Positions 45,632 through 54,711 of a stretch of DNA of 63,926 nt are shown one piece after another. The notes below the pieces were generated by a model, which saw nothing but the letters and a program-made list of their open reading frames with translations, was not told where the DNA came from and made no database searches. Origin of the DNA: Verrucomicrobiota bacterium (GTDB taxonomy: Bacteria; Verrucomicrobiota; Verrucomicrobiia; Limisphaerales; UBA1096); contig JASMKO010000026.1 of assembly GCA_030749225.1 (NCBI GenBank), positions 1 to 63,926 of the forward strand. Direction: 5' to 3'. How positions within the stretch are numbered: the stretch's first letter is position 1; each line of letters opens with the position of its first letter. A program made the position numbers and the translations under genes.

Positions 45632-46453
45632 ATGCAACTGTCACTCTCCGTTCGGATAGCCGAGGAGTTTCACTCCAAGGAGGAGGCGTCAATGCCTCTC
45701 GGCGACCTGGCTCGCTTGGCCAAGCGCTGCGCTTACACGGCGCTCTGTATGCGGGCGTCGCAGGTGGGTGTGCAGTCGCCGCCGGAAGCTATCGAGGCGG
45801 CCGCCGGATGTCTGGCTGAAAACGGCTTGGCCGTGAGCATGGTCACCGGCGACTTTGACACGGTTTACAATAACGACAACGGGCCAAGCGCACTCCGGAA
45901 CATCACGCCGTATATCGACTTGGCCAAGCGGTTGGGTGCTCCGCGGATTCGCGTGGCCGTCAAGCAGGAGTCGGACATCGCCCACGCGCAGCGGGCCGCA
46001 GACGAGGCGGCCGAGCACAGCATCCAACTCGTCCACCAATGCCACACGCTGAGTTTGTTCGAGACCGTCGACGGCATCGAGCGGACTTTGATGGCGATCG
46101 ACCGGCCGAACTTCGGGCTGGTTTACGAACCGGCAAACCTCGAAATCTGTGGGCAGGATTACGGCTTGGACACGATTGAGCGCTTGGCCAAGTGGGTATT
46201 TAATGTCTATCTGCAAAACCAACTACTCAAGCCGGACGGCGCCGTGACGCTACCAACATGGTGCGCCGGTGATGTGTCGTTCGACCTGATTTCGGTGCAT
46301 TCCCCGGCCGGAGTCGATTTTGGGCGTGTGTTCGCGGGGCTGAAAGCAATCGACTACGATGGGACGATCACGGTGCACCAGTCGGCCCAGCCGGGGGAAA
46401 CCCCGGAGGCGTCCGCTCGCGGCACAGCCGATTTTTTGCGGGCATTAATTTGA
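45632..46453 (+). CDS. Sugar phosphate isomerase/epimerase (TIM barrel)
   Basis: The 273-residue cytoplasmic protein is a xylose-isomerase-like TIM barrel of the AP-endonuclease-2 superfamily. IRVAVKQE, LVHQCHTLSLFETV and LVYEPANLEI are strand-end motifs that normally carry metal ligands (His, Glu). DLISVHSPAGVDFGRVFAGL and DGTITVHQS close the barrel. ATG 45632 is chosen as the barrel begins there. Relatives isomerise or epimerise keto sugars downstream of Gfo/Idh oxidation. The gene is rich in palindrome copies: one near-exact just before it and two within. Confidence 0.8.
   Translation: MQLSLSVRIAEEFHSKEEASMPLGDLARLAKRCAYTALCMRASQVGVQSPPEAIEAAAGCLAENGLAVSMVTGDFDTVYNNDNGPSALRNITPYIDLAKRLGAPRIRVAVKQESDIAHAQRAADEAAEHSIQLVHQCHTLSLFETVDGIERTLMAIDRPNFGLVYEPANLEICGQDYGLDTIERLAKWVFNVYLQNQLLKPDGAVTLPTWCAGDVSFDLISVHSPAGVDFGRVFAGLKAIDYDGTITVHQSAQPGETPEASARGTADFLRALI
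45713..45726. repeat. Exact 14-bp palindrome CGCTTGGCCAAGCG
   Basis: A perfect copy inside the TIM-barrel gene, encoding RLAKR. A 13-of-14 match (AGCTTGGCCAAGCG) lies about 100 bases upstream at 45609-45622, and further cores follow at 45919 and 46184. Confidence 0.95.
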
Positions 46454-46466
46454 AATAAACACGACA

Positions 46467-47942
46467 ATGGCATTCAACACCATGAAACATAGGCGTCACA
46501 TCTCCTCCGTCATTGCGCTGTTTTTTGCTTTACAACTGGCATTGACGGCCGGTCCGTTGACGCTTGGCCCCGACGGCACGCGGCGGGAGTTGTTCGTTGA
46601 TGAGTTTCTCATTGCGAATATGACCGGGGATGTGAAACAGCACCTGCACACGCCCGAGGCAAGGGAGGTGGTAATTACCACCGACGCGCCGTGGGAAGGC
46701 AACACCAGCGCCTACTACACCGTCTTTCGCGATGGCAACCGCTTTCGCATGTATTACCGGGGATCGCATTGGGGCACTGGAACAAAGAAGGCCACGCACC
46801 GAGAGGTGACCTGCTACGCCGAAAGCCGGGATGGCATCCACTGGGTGAAACCAAAACTAGGCCTGTTTGAGTTCAACGGCTCCAAGGAGAACAACATCGT
46901 TCTGGATGGCGTGGGAACACATTGTTTCGCTGCGTTTAAGGATGTTAATCTCGATTCGGATTCCGGAACTCGCTACAGGGGTATTTCCCGTGGCTGGCCT
47001 GTAGGCAAGAAGGGGTTGTATGTTTTCGAGTCGCCCGACGGCATCCGTTGGAAGCTGACACACGACGAGCCGGTCATCACTGAGGGCGCGTTCGATTCGC
47101 AGAACCTTGCCTTTTGGGACGCGCACACGGGGCAGTACCGAGAGTATCACCGTACTTTCGTCAATGGGGTGCGAGCCATCATGACCGGCACATCAGCCGA
47201 TTTCATCCACTGGACTGAGCCAGTGCTGCTTACTTATCAGGATGGCATTCCGGTGCAGCACCTGTATACCAATGCCGTGCAGCCTTATGCGCGGGCACCG
47301 CATTTGCTAATCGGGTTTCCGACACGTTACTTGCCGGAGGAGGGCCAGCGCGTGGAACCGACCCTGATGATTAGCCGGGACGGTATGGCATTTCATCGAT
47401 GGCTCAAGCCGGTTGTGCCCGAGTCCGCCCCGAAAGACCGTGGCGGCAACCGGAGCAATTACATGGCGTGGGGGATTGTCGAGATTCCCGGCCGCCCCAA
47501 TCATCTTTCTGTCTATGCGTCGGAGGCGTATTACACTGGCCCGGACAGCCGTCTGCGGCGGTTTGAATATCGCAAGGATGGGTTTGTCTCCGTGCGGGGC
47601 GGCACCCAGGGTGGGGTGTTTGTCTCACAACCCATCAAACTCGGCCGCTTGGCGGATCGATTGACGCTCAACTACCGCGCAAACCGGGGCGGGCAGGTTC
47701 GCGTCGGTCTGTACCAGCCTGAAGGCACGCCTGTTCCCGGCCACTCGATCTCGGAGTGCCAAGCCTTGACCGGCGATCAACTCAACCAGACCGTCATGTG
47801 GAAAAGCGACAACGGGAATACCGTTGATGAAACCAATTCTGATCTAAGACTCCTGCGTGGAAAATACCCGGTGGTGCGGATGCGGGTTGAACTCAGGGAT
47901 GCGAATCTGTTCTCACTGCAATTCCAGCCGTGGTTCCGGTAG
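46467..47942 (+). CDS. Secreted glycosidase-like five-bladed propeller protein, unknown specificity
   Basis: The 491-residue protein has a signal peptide (VIALFFALQLALTAGP). ELFVDEFLI and repeated motifs of the form YAESRDGIHWVKPKLGLFE, FESPDGIRWKLTHDEPV and TSADFIHWTEPVLL resemble GH32/GH43/GH130-type propellers, in which SxDGxxW repeats mark blades. Catalytic acids cannot be assigned. The C-terminal ~100 residues form a jelly-roll-like module (LGRLADRLTLNYRANRGGQVRVGL). It begins 13 bases after the TIM-barrel stop, so the two may be co-transcribed, consistent with glycan use. No palindrome core is present in the gene. Confidence 0.7.
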   Translation: MAFNTMKHRRHISSVIALFFALQLALTAGPLTLGPDGTRRELFVDEFLIANMTGDVKQHLHTPEAREVVITTDAPWEGNTSAYYTVFRDGNRFRMYYRGSHWGTGTKKATHREVTCYAESRDGIHWVKPKLGLFEFNGSKENNIVLDGVGTHCFAAFKDVNLDSDSGTRYRGISRGWPVGKKGLYVFESPDGIRWKLTHDEPVITEGAFDSQNLAFWDAHTGQYREYHRTFVNGVRAIMTGTSADFIHWTEPVLLTYQDGIPVQHLYTNAVQPYARAPHLLIGFPTRYLPEEGQRVEPTLMISRDGMAFHRWLKPVVPESAPKDRGGNRSNYMAWGIVEIPGRPNHLSVYASEAYYTGPDSRLRRFEYRKDGFVSVRGGTQGGVFVSQPIKLGRLADRLTLNYRANRGGQVRVGLYQPEGTPVPGHSISECQALTGDQLNQTVMWKSDNGNTVDETNSDLRLLRGKYPVVRMRVELRDANLFSLQFQPWFR

Positions 47943-47977
47943 CCCATGCTTTTCTGCGCGAAGCACTGCAATGGGCT
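47941..47977. other. Hairpin at the 3' end of the propeller gene
   Basis: AGCCCAT (47941-47947), overlapping the stop codon, pairs with ATGGGCT (47971-47977); a smaller GCTTTT/GAAGC pairing lies inside. It may act as a terminator or mRNA-end structure, although no T-run follows. Confidence 0.45.
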
Positions 47978-48057
47978 ACAATCGAAAAAGCAGATTGTAA
48001 TTGACTTCACCCGGTTTGTTACCCAGTGTCATCTGCTGAAAGCGAAAGGGAATTATT

Positions 48058-48696
48058 ATGACAGCTGTAATAGTGATAATAGCGGTACTGGTTGGATTGG
48101 TCGTTCTCGTCGGCCTGTGGGTGATGGGTGTTTACAACGGGTTGATCCGAAAGAGGAACGCCAAGGACAATAACTACTCGCAGATCGGCATCCAGTTGAC
48201 GCGCAAGTACGAGTTGATTCCGAACTTGGTAAAGATTGCCAAGGGATACATGAAGCACGAGAGGGAGACTCTTGAAGCGGTCATCCAGGCTCGAAACATG
48301 GCAGCGGATGCCAATTCGGCTGTCAGCAGCAATCCGAGTGATCCGGAAGCAATGAAGCAGATGATGGCAGCTGAAAACTCATTGGGAGGCGTTATGGGGC
48401 GTTTGTTCGCTTTGACTGAGTCATATCCTGACTTGAAGGCAAATGATAACATGATGCAGTTGACCGAGGAACTGACTTCAACGGAAAATAAGGTGACATT
48501 CGCGCGCCAGGCGTTCAATGACTCAGTGATGACTTACAACAATACTCTGCAACAATTTCCGAATAATATTGTTGCGGGTATGTTCAAGTTTGACGAAGCA
48601 ATCTTTTTCGAGGTCGAGGGTTTGGGAGATGTCGGCAAGGCGGTTGTCACTGCTGACCAAAAGAAGGATCTCGACATCTCGTTCGACGAAATGTGA
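48058..48696 (+). CDS. lemA: LemA family protein
   Basis: The 212-residue protein has one N-terminal membrane helix (VIVIIAVLVGLVVLVGLWVM) and a helical-bundle domain. YNGLIRKRNAKDNNYSQI, TRKYELIPNLVKIAKGYMKHE and RLFALTESYPDLKANDNM are the LemA signatures. An AAAGGGA ribosome-binding site precedes the ATG. It pairs with the M48 peptidase gene 32 bases downstream, a common arrangement. Together they are thought to act in membrane protein quality control. The gene is lower in G+C than its surroundings and lacks the palindrome core. Confidence 0.95.
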   Translation: MTAVIVIIAVLVGLVVLVGLWVMGVYNGLIRKRNAKDNNYSQIGIQLTRKYELIPNLVKIAKGYMKHERETLEAVIQARNMAADANSAVSSNPSDPEAMKQMMAAENSLGGVMGRLFALTESYPDLKANDNMMQLTEELTSTENKVTFARQAFNDSVMTYNNTLQQFPNNIVAGMFKFDEAIFFEVEGLGDVGKAVVTADQKKDLDISFDEM

Positions 48697-48724
48697 TCCC
48701 GTTACTTAGCAATTAAGGGATCAC
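48693..48724. other. Intergenic hairpin between lemA and the M48 peptidase gene
   Basis: GTGATCCC (48693-48700), overlapping the lemA stop, pairs perfectly with GGGATCAC (48717-48724) around a 16-base loop. The 3' arm covers the AAGGGA that would serve as ribosome-binding site for the ATG at 48729, so it may lower or regulate translation of the peptidase. Confidence 0.6.
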
Positions 48725-48728
48725 TCAT

Positions 48729-50750
48729 ATGGACTTCTTTGAGCGCCAACACAAGGCGAAGAAGAAAACTGGTTATTTGGTCTTTCTTTTCTTCCTTGCG
48801 GTTGTATTTGTCACTTTTCTTAATCATCTTATCTTTGGTTCAATTTTGGCGTTTTCTCGGGGCCCAAAGGGGGAGCCGGATTTTTCAACCCTATACGACC
48901 CGTTTGTTTTATTTTGGGTATTTCTTGGCACCGTGGGGATCATTGGCCTTGCTAGTTTATTCAGGAGTTTTCAACTGAAGGAGGGTGGTTCTGCGATTGC
49001 GACCATGATGGGAGGTCAGTTGGTGAACATGGCCACGACGCATCCTGACGAACGCAAGTTGATGAATGTTGTGGAGGAAATGGCGATCGCATCCAGCGTT
49101 CCAATGCCGGAGGTTTTTGTGATGCACGGGGAAGAGGCTATCAATGCTTTTGCAGCCGGTTTTACTCCGGATGATGCAGTTATCGGTGTTACGGCTGGGT
49201 GTATCCGTCAACTTTCTAGAGATGAATTGCAGGGGGTCATCGCGCACGAGTTCAGTCATGTCCTCAATCAGGACATGCGGCTGAATTTAAAGCTTGTTGC
49301 TGTGGTCTTTGGATTGATCGTGCTCACAATGATAGGACGTATCATGATGGAGATCGGTTTTGGGTCTTCGCGCTACAGGCGTCGTGACGGTGAAGGGGGA
49401 GGCGCCTTGGCGATAGGCATTGCTGGGCTTGGGATTTTAGCTGCCGGTGGATTGGGGGTTTTTATGGGGAATCTCATTAAGAGCGCTATATCCCGTCAAC
49501 GTGAATATCTGGCGGACTCGTCCGCCGTACAATTCACGCGAAACCCAGATGGACTGTCGGGAGCGTTAAAAAAGATTGGAGCGCTCAGCGATGGATCTCG
49601 ACTGTTGACCCCACGCGCTGAAGAGGCCAGTCATATGTTTTTTGGCAATGGTCTTCGCGAATCGTGGTTTAATCTGACATCCACCCACCCGCCTTTACTT
49701 GAACGCATTCAGCTAATTGAGCCGAGTTTCGATGGAGACTTTTCTGAGGTTAAACTGACAGAACTTGAAACGGGATCCGATTCATCTCCAGAAATGGAAG
49801 GTGCTCAGGCTCAACAGGCAGCCATTCCAATACCTGGGGTTGGTGATGCCCTTGGCCGAACTGGAATTCCAGTCATGGGGTTAGCTGCGGCCAGCGATGC
49901 GATCGTACGGGTGCAATCCGTTAAAAGTGTGGCTGATTCGATTGGTAACCCGACTCCGGAGCATGTGGATTTTGCGGTGGTTCTTCTCCGCTCACTCCCC
50001 GAGACCGTGCGCGCAGCTGCTCATGATACACACGATGCTTGTGCATTAATGTTTGCACTCTTATTGGATGATATGAATGACGCCATCAGGGAGAGGCAGC
50101 TTGAGCAAGTGGAGGAGTTTTTTGGCGAACATATGGTATCTGCCACGGCAAGATTACAGGGACCGGTCATTGAACTAGATCCTCGTGCAAAATTACCGGT
50201 CGCTGACCTAGCTATTGGCGCTCTTAAGCAGCTATCGCCTGATCAGTATGATAGTTTTATCCATGTAATGGATGCACTGGCGGCAGCGGACGAACAGCTT
50301 GATTTGTTTGAATTTTCTCTTTCGAAACTTGTGGTTCGTCATTTGGAACCACGCTTCATTGATGCGCCGAAGAAAGTTGCCCAGGTTTATTCTTTGAAAC
50401 GCGTTGGCAGTGAATGTAGCATGCTCATCTCGTCTTTGGCATGCGCAGCGGGCGAGAATGAGGAAACGATCAGGGAAGCCTATGAAGCCGGGGCAGCTCA
50501 ATTAACATCAGCTACTGAGATAAGACAGGTGCCAGCGAAAGAGTGCGGGCTGGATCAGTTGGAGGGCGCCTTGGAAAAATTAAGCGGTCTGGCACCAAAC
50601 CTTAAACGACATTTGATTGAGGCCGCGGCTGCAACGGTGTCAGCTGATGGTTTTCTTCAAATTGAGGAAGCGGAATTACTTCGAGCAATCTCGGATTCGC
50701 TCGACTGCCCCATGCCGCCGCTGGCCATCGCGCTCGACACGGCCGCCTGA
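48729..50750 (+). CDS. M48 family membrane metallopeptidase with C-terminal TerB-like region
   Basis: The 673-residue protein has two N-terminal helices (residues ~16-80) and an HtpX-like catalytic domain. HEFSH at residues 173-177 is the zinc motif and REYLADSSAV supplies the downstream glutamate. A further hydrophobic pair surrounds GIAGLGILAAGGLGVFMG. STHPPLLERIQLI ends the peptidase. The C-terminal ~300 residues are helical and end in a segment like TerB/DUF533 (LIEAAAATVSADGFLQIEEAELL). HtpX proteins are usually ~290 residues, so the extension is long. The gene is AT-richer than average here and has no palindrome core. Confidence 0.93.
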   Translation: MDFFERQHKAKKKTGYLVFLFFLAVVFVTFLNHLIFGSILAFSRGPKGEPDFSTLYDPFVLFWVFLGTVGIIGLASLFRSFQLKEGGSAIATMMGGQLVNMATTHPDERKLMNVVEEMAIASSVPMPEVFVMHGEEAINAFAAGFTPDDAVIGVTAGCIRQLSRDELQGVIAHEFSHVLNQDMRLNLKLVAVVFGLIVLTMIGRIMMEIGFGSSRYRRRDGEGGGALAIGIAGLGILAAGGLGVFMGNLIKSAISRQREYLADSSAVQFTRNPDGLSGALKKIGALSDGSRLLTPRAEEASHMFFGNGLRESWFNLTSTHPPLLERIQLIEPSFDGDFSEVKLTELETGSDSSPEMEGAQAQQAAIPIPGVGDALGRTGIPVMGLAAASDAIVRVQSVKSVADSIGNPTPEHVDFAVVLLRSLPETVRAAAHDTHDACALMFALLLDDMNDAIRERQLEQVEEFFGEHMVSATARLQGPVIELDPRAKLPVADLAIGALKQLSPDQYDSFIHVMDALAAADEQLDLFEFSLSKLVVRHLEPRFIDAPKKVAQVYSLKRVGSECSMLISSLACAAGENEETIREAYEAGAAQLTSATEIRQVPAKECGLDQLEGALEKLSGLAPNLKRHLIEAAAATVSADGFLQIEEAELLRAISDSLDCPMPPLAIALDTAA

Positions 50751-50753
50751 GCG

Positions 50754-51473
50754 ATGCCTGAGCCGATCGACCTTCCCGAACTGACTCCCGCGCCCTTGGA
50801 GTCGAGGACGCTGTATCTCGTGGCGACGCCGATCGGCAACTTGGAGGACATTACGCTGCGCGCGATCCGGACGTTGCGCGACTGCGACCTCGTGGCGGCG
50901 GAGGACACGCGGCACACCGGGATGCTGCTCAAGCGTCTCGGCCTGACCAAACGGCAGGTCAGCACGCATAAGTTCAATGAGGCCAAGCGCTCCGGAGAAA
51001 TCGTCGAGTTGCTGCAGGGTGGGGGAACGGTGGCACTCGTCAGCGATGCAGGAAGTCCGGGCATCAGCGATCCGGGTCAGCGGGTGGTGGCGGCCGTGAT
51101 CGAGGCCGGATGCCGGGTCGAGTCGGTGCCTGGAGCCTGCGCGCTGGTGGCGGCATTGACGGCGAGCGGCCTGGCCACCGATGAGTTCCACTTCGTCGGT
51201 TTTTTGCCTGTCAAAAGCGGCCAACGGGCCAAGCGCTTGGCCAAGCTGCTTGAGTTGCCAGGGACGATCGCGGTTTACGAGTCGCCCCACCGCGTGGTCA
51301 AGCTCCTGGGCGAACTGAAGGAACTCGCCCCGGACCGACCGGTCGTCTTGGCGCGGGAGTTGACAAAAAAATTCGAGCAAATCCGGTGTGGCTTGCCCGG
51401 GGAGTTGTTGGCCGAATACGCGGAGCGAAAGCCTAAGGGCGAGTTCGTCGTCCTCATCGGCCAAGCGGGGTAA
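50754..51473 (+). CDS. rsmI: 16S rRNA 2'-O-ribose C1402 methyltransferase
   Basis: The 239-residue protein methylates the ribose of C1402 in the ribosomal decoding centre, using S-adenosylmethionine. LYLVATPIGNLEDITLRAI is the family entry, AAEDTRHTGMLL follows, ALVSDAGSPGISDPG is the SAM-site signature, and VYESPHRVVKLLGEL is C-terminal. It starts three bases after the peptidase stop, so it may be transcribed with lemA and the peptidase, although its base composition returns to the window norm. A composite palindrome lies in the gene. Confidence 0.97.
   Translation: MPEPIDLPELTPAPLESRTLYLVATPIGNLEDITLRAIRTLRDCDLVAAEDTRHTGMLLKRLGLTKRQVSTHKFNEAKRSGEIVELLQGGGTVALVSDAGSPGISDPGQRVVAAVIEAGCRVESVPGACALVAALTASGLATDEFHFVGFLPVKSGQRAKRLAKLLELPGTIAVYESPHRVVKLLGELKELAPDRPVVLARELTKKFEQIRCGLPGELLAEYAERKPKGEFVVLIGQAG
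51227..51246. repeat. Composite 20-bp palindrome array
   Basis: GGCCAAGCGCTTGGCCAAGC contains both palindrome centres (GCGC and GGCC) in register, one and a half units of a 12-bp repeat. It lies in rsmI and encodes RAKRLAKL. Confidence 0.9.
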
Positions 51474-51481
51474 TACTGGAA

Positions 51482-52222
51482 TTACGGCAGTTCGCGGATG
51501 CGGAGGTTACGGAATTCGATCGGCGCGCCCTCCGACTCGAGGCAGAGGTAGCCGGTTGCCGGCTGGCAGTCGGTGCCACCAGAGACCTCGACGCCGTTTA
51601 CCCACAGGCGTACCTCGCCGTTGATTGCACGGATGTAGTAGTGATTCCACTCGTCGACGCCCTTGGTGGTGTTCTTTGACGGAAAGCTACGCTTGCCATT
51701 CGGTGCGACTGGAGGGAAAGGCTTCATCTTGGCGCTTTGCGTGGGGAACACATCACCGTGTGAAGTGAACCAGTCAGACGGTTTCTTGTGACGTTTCTCG
51801 TATAATTCGGCATAACCGAGGTCGAGCACTTGCACCTCGATGCCGGCGGGGAGTCGACCCTTGCCTTGTTCGAGCCGTTGGATGCTCTCGGGACTTGCCC
51901 AGAGAAACACGCCGGAATTACCGCCGTACTTCTTGTGCTTCCACTCCACGACCAACTCGAGGTTGGTAACCGGATTTTTCGTGCGGATCACGCCGACCGG
52001 TTTCCCGGTGCACTTGATGAGGCTGCCCTCGAAAGACCAAGTGTCTTCGGCGCAGTTGACGTCGACGAAGTCCTCCTCCGTCATGGCGCGCCAGCCAGCC
52101 TCAGTGCCGGTGATTGACGCTTGGGGCGCGGGCTGTGCCGGTTTGTCCGCAGCAACGGACTCCGCTTGGGCAAGCGCCAGCACGGCCAAAATGTAAAGAG
52201 GGTTTGTTCGGTGGATCTTCAT
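51482..52222 (-). CDS. Secreted DUF1080 protein (3-keto-disaccharide hydrolase family)
   Basis: The 246-residue protein has a signal peptide ending at LALAQAESVAA. WRAMTEEDFVDVNCAEDTWSF opens the jelly roll, TNLELVVEWKHKKYGGNSGVFLW is the DUF1080 centre, GIEVQVLDLGYAELYEK and DEWNHYYIRAINGEVRLWVNG follow, and it ends GAPIEFRNLRIRELP. The family acts on 3-keto glycosides. It is unlinked to the first DUF1080 gene but equally isolated among housekeeping genes. It converges with rsmI. Confidence 0.92.
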   Translation of the reverse strand: MKIHRTNPLYILAVLALAQAESVAADKPAQPAPQASITGTEAGWRAMTEEDFVDVNCAEDTWSFEGSLIKCTGKPVGVIRTKNPVTNLELVVEWKHKKYGGNSGVFLWASPESIQRLEQGKGRLPAGIEVQVLDLGYAELYEKRHKKPSDWFTSHGDVFPTQSAKMKPFPPVAPNGKRSFPSKNTTKGVDEWNHYYIRAINGEVRLWVNGVEVSGGTDCQPATGYLCLESEGAPIEFRNLRIRELP

Positions 52223-52261
52223 GTTGAAACGGACTTTCCACGGGCACGGTAGCTCATCTGC

Positions 52262-53212
52262 ATGGCGGCGTCACCGTTTTTTGGTTGCCGCTGCAGTTCC
52301 CTTCGGCCGATGGTTGCCCAAGACGTGAACGAGACACTGCAGGCCATCTGGGACTTCATCGTCAAGCTGTGGAACAAGGAACTGTTCGGGCCGGACACGG
52401 TCACCATCGGCGGTATCCTGTTGCTGATACTCCTGTTCGCGTCGGTGGTGATCATTGAGCGCATTCTCCAGCGCTTGCTCATCCGGCGGTTGCTGTCGAA
52501 GACCGGGCTTCAGCCTTCTTTGCAGTACGGCTTGAGCCGGATACTCGGCTACACGCTGATAGCCATCGGGTTTTATGTTGCGTTTCAGGTGGTTGGATTG
52601 GATCTGAGTTCTCTGGCGATTGTCGCCGCGTCGCTGGGCGTGGGCGTGGGATTTGGCCTTCAGAATATCATCAACAACTTTGTCAGCGGCATCATCATCC
52701 TCGCCGAGCGCCCGATCTCGATTGGCGACCGGATTGAGGTCGCCGGCGTGGCCGGGCGCGTGACGAAAATCCAGCTCCGGAGCACAACCGTGGTGACCAA
52801 CGACAACATCACGATGATCGTTCCCAACGCCGACTTCATCTCCAACACCGTCACGAACTGGAGCCACGGCGACCCGAAGGTGCGCATCCGCGTGCCGGTC
52901 GGTGTGGCATATGGCACCGACCTGAAACTGCTGCAGCGACTATTGCTCGAGTCGGCAGCGGAGCATCCCAAGGCACTGAAGGCGCCGACACCGGTGGTGC
53001 TGTTTACCGACTTCGGGGATAGTTCGCTCAATTTCGAACTGGCGGTTTGGACACAGGAAATGACCGCGACCCCGATCCATTTCACCAGCGAGATGAATTT
53101 TATTATCGAGCAAAAACTGCGTGAGCACGGCATCGAGATACCGTTTCCCCAGCGCGATCTGCACGTCCGTTCCGGACTCCCAGGATCGAAGAGCTCAGTC
53201 GCCAAGACCTGA
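52262..53212 (+). CDS. MscS-family mechanosensitive channel
   Basis: The protein opens under membrane tension and releases osmolytes. ATG 52262 gives 316 residues; ATG 52310 (300 residues, MVAQDVNET) is a plausible alternative. Helices TM1-TM3 lie at residues ~45-160, with the pore helix region [20 protein letters not shown] showing the alternating Gly/Ala pattern. [21 protein letters not shown] begins the beta domain, [14 protein letters not shown] follows and the alpha/beta C-domain ends at FPQRDLHV. Size is that of MscS itself. Confidence 0.95.
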   Translation: MAASPFFGCRCSSLRPMVAQDVNETLQAIWDFIVKLWNKELFGPDTVTIGGILLLILLFASVVIIERILQRLLIRRLLSKTGLQPSLQYGLSRILGYTLIAIGFYVAFQVVGLDLSSLAIVAASLGVGVGFGLQNIINNFVSGIIILAERPISIGDRIEVAGVAGRVTKIQLRSTTVVTNDNITMIVPNADFISNTVTNWSHGDPKVRIRVPVGVAYGTDLKLLQRLLLESAAEHPKALKAPTPVVLFTDFGDSSLNFELAVWTQEMTATPIHFTSEMNFIIEQKLREHGIEIPFPQRDLHVRSGLPGSKSSVAKT

Positions 53213-53219
53213 TGATTTT

Positions 53220-54032
<813 letters not shown>

Positions 54033-54037
54033 TCCGC

Positions 54038-54562
54038 TTATTCCTTCAGCGTTTCAACGACTTTCTGGCGGGTCAGGAAAATCAGGATGCAGACCGGGTA
54101 GATGAAGGCGATGACCATGCCGCACATTGCGCCGGCGATGGAAATGATAACGGTTGATCCCTTAGACAGCATGATGGTGCCGGTGGTGTAGGCGATGTAG
54201 TACAGTATCGTGATCACGGCATAGCCCACCGACCCGGTGCGGCCCCATCCCTTCTCCTTTAGCAAGCCCATACCGCAGGCAACCTGCAAGACGCTGAGCA
54301 GGAAATAAAAACATGAGCTGGCTAACAACAGCACATCATAGCCCTCGGCGTATTGGGCGTTCATCGAGCGCTCGAATTCATCCGCGAACTCGGGAATGCT
54401 AGTTGCGAAGAACCAAAACAGCGCCCCGATTCCACCGCAGAGGAGACCCATCGCGCCGAATACGATATTCAGAATCCCGAAGACCCTTATCGACGCCGGC
54501 TTGGGCGTGTCGTGCAGGACATTGTAGGGGTTGGGCGCTTGGGCGTGTGGTTGCTGTTCCAT
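54038..54562 (-). CDS. Small membrane protein, unknown function
   Basis: The 174-residue protein has four predicted helices (IFNILNI-type start near residue 28, YDVLLLASSCFYFLLSVLQVA, SVGYAVITILYYIAYTTG and VIAFIYPVCILIFL) and a proline-rich cytosolic N-terminus (QPHAQAPNPYNVLHDTPKP). No conserved family was recognised. It faces the AddB-like gene across a 149-base region holding an operator-like palindrome, and converges with the pseudopilin gene. Confidence 0.75.
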   Translation of the reverse strand: MEQQPHAQAPNPYNVLHDTPKPASIRVFGILNIVFGAMGLLCGGIGALFWFFATSIPEFADEFERSMNAQYAEGYDVLLLASSCFYFLLSVLQVACGMGLLKEKGWGRTGSVGYAVITILYYIAYTTGTIMLSKGSTVIISIAGAMCGMVIAFIYPVCILIFLTRQKVVETLKE

Positions 54563-54635
54563 TTCAACGGCTTTCGTGCGGCAGTGAATCTAGCGTGGCC
54601 GCCTTGGCGGGTAAAGAGCGGCAAATAATAGTCGC

Positions 54636-54656
54636 CTGGGACAATATTTGTCCCAG
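54636..54656. promoter_or_regulatory. Operator-like perfect inverted repeat
   Basis: Arms CTGGGACAA and TTGTCCCAG are separated by TAT, a 21-bp near-palindrome with 9-bp perfect arms. It lies in the divergent region between the small membrane protein gene and the AddB-like gene, 56 bases before the latter's GTG. The form suggests a dimeric repressor site. It is unrelated to the dispersed CGCTTGGCCAAGCG element. Confidence 0.65.
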
Positions 54657-54711
54657 TGGGATCAGTATCGTTTGCGCCATGACGAACGGGGCAATAAACT
54701 GTGGCGACTAA

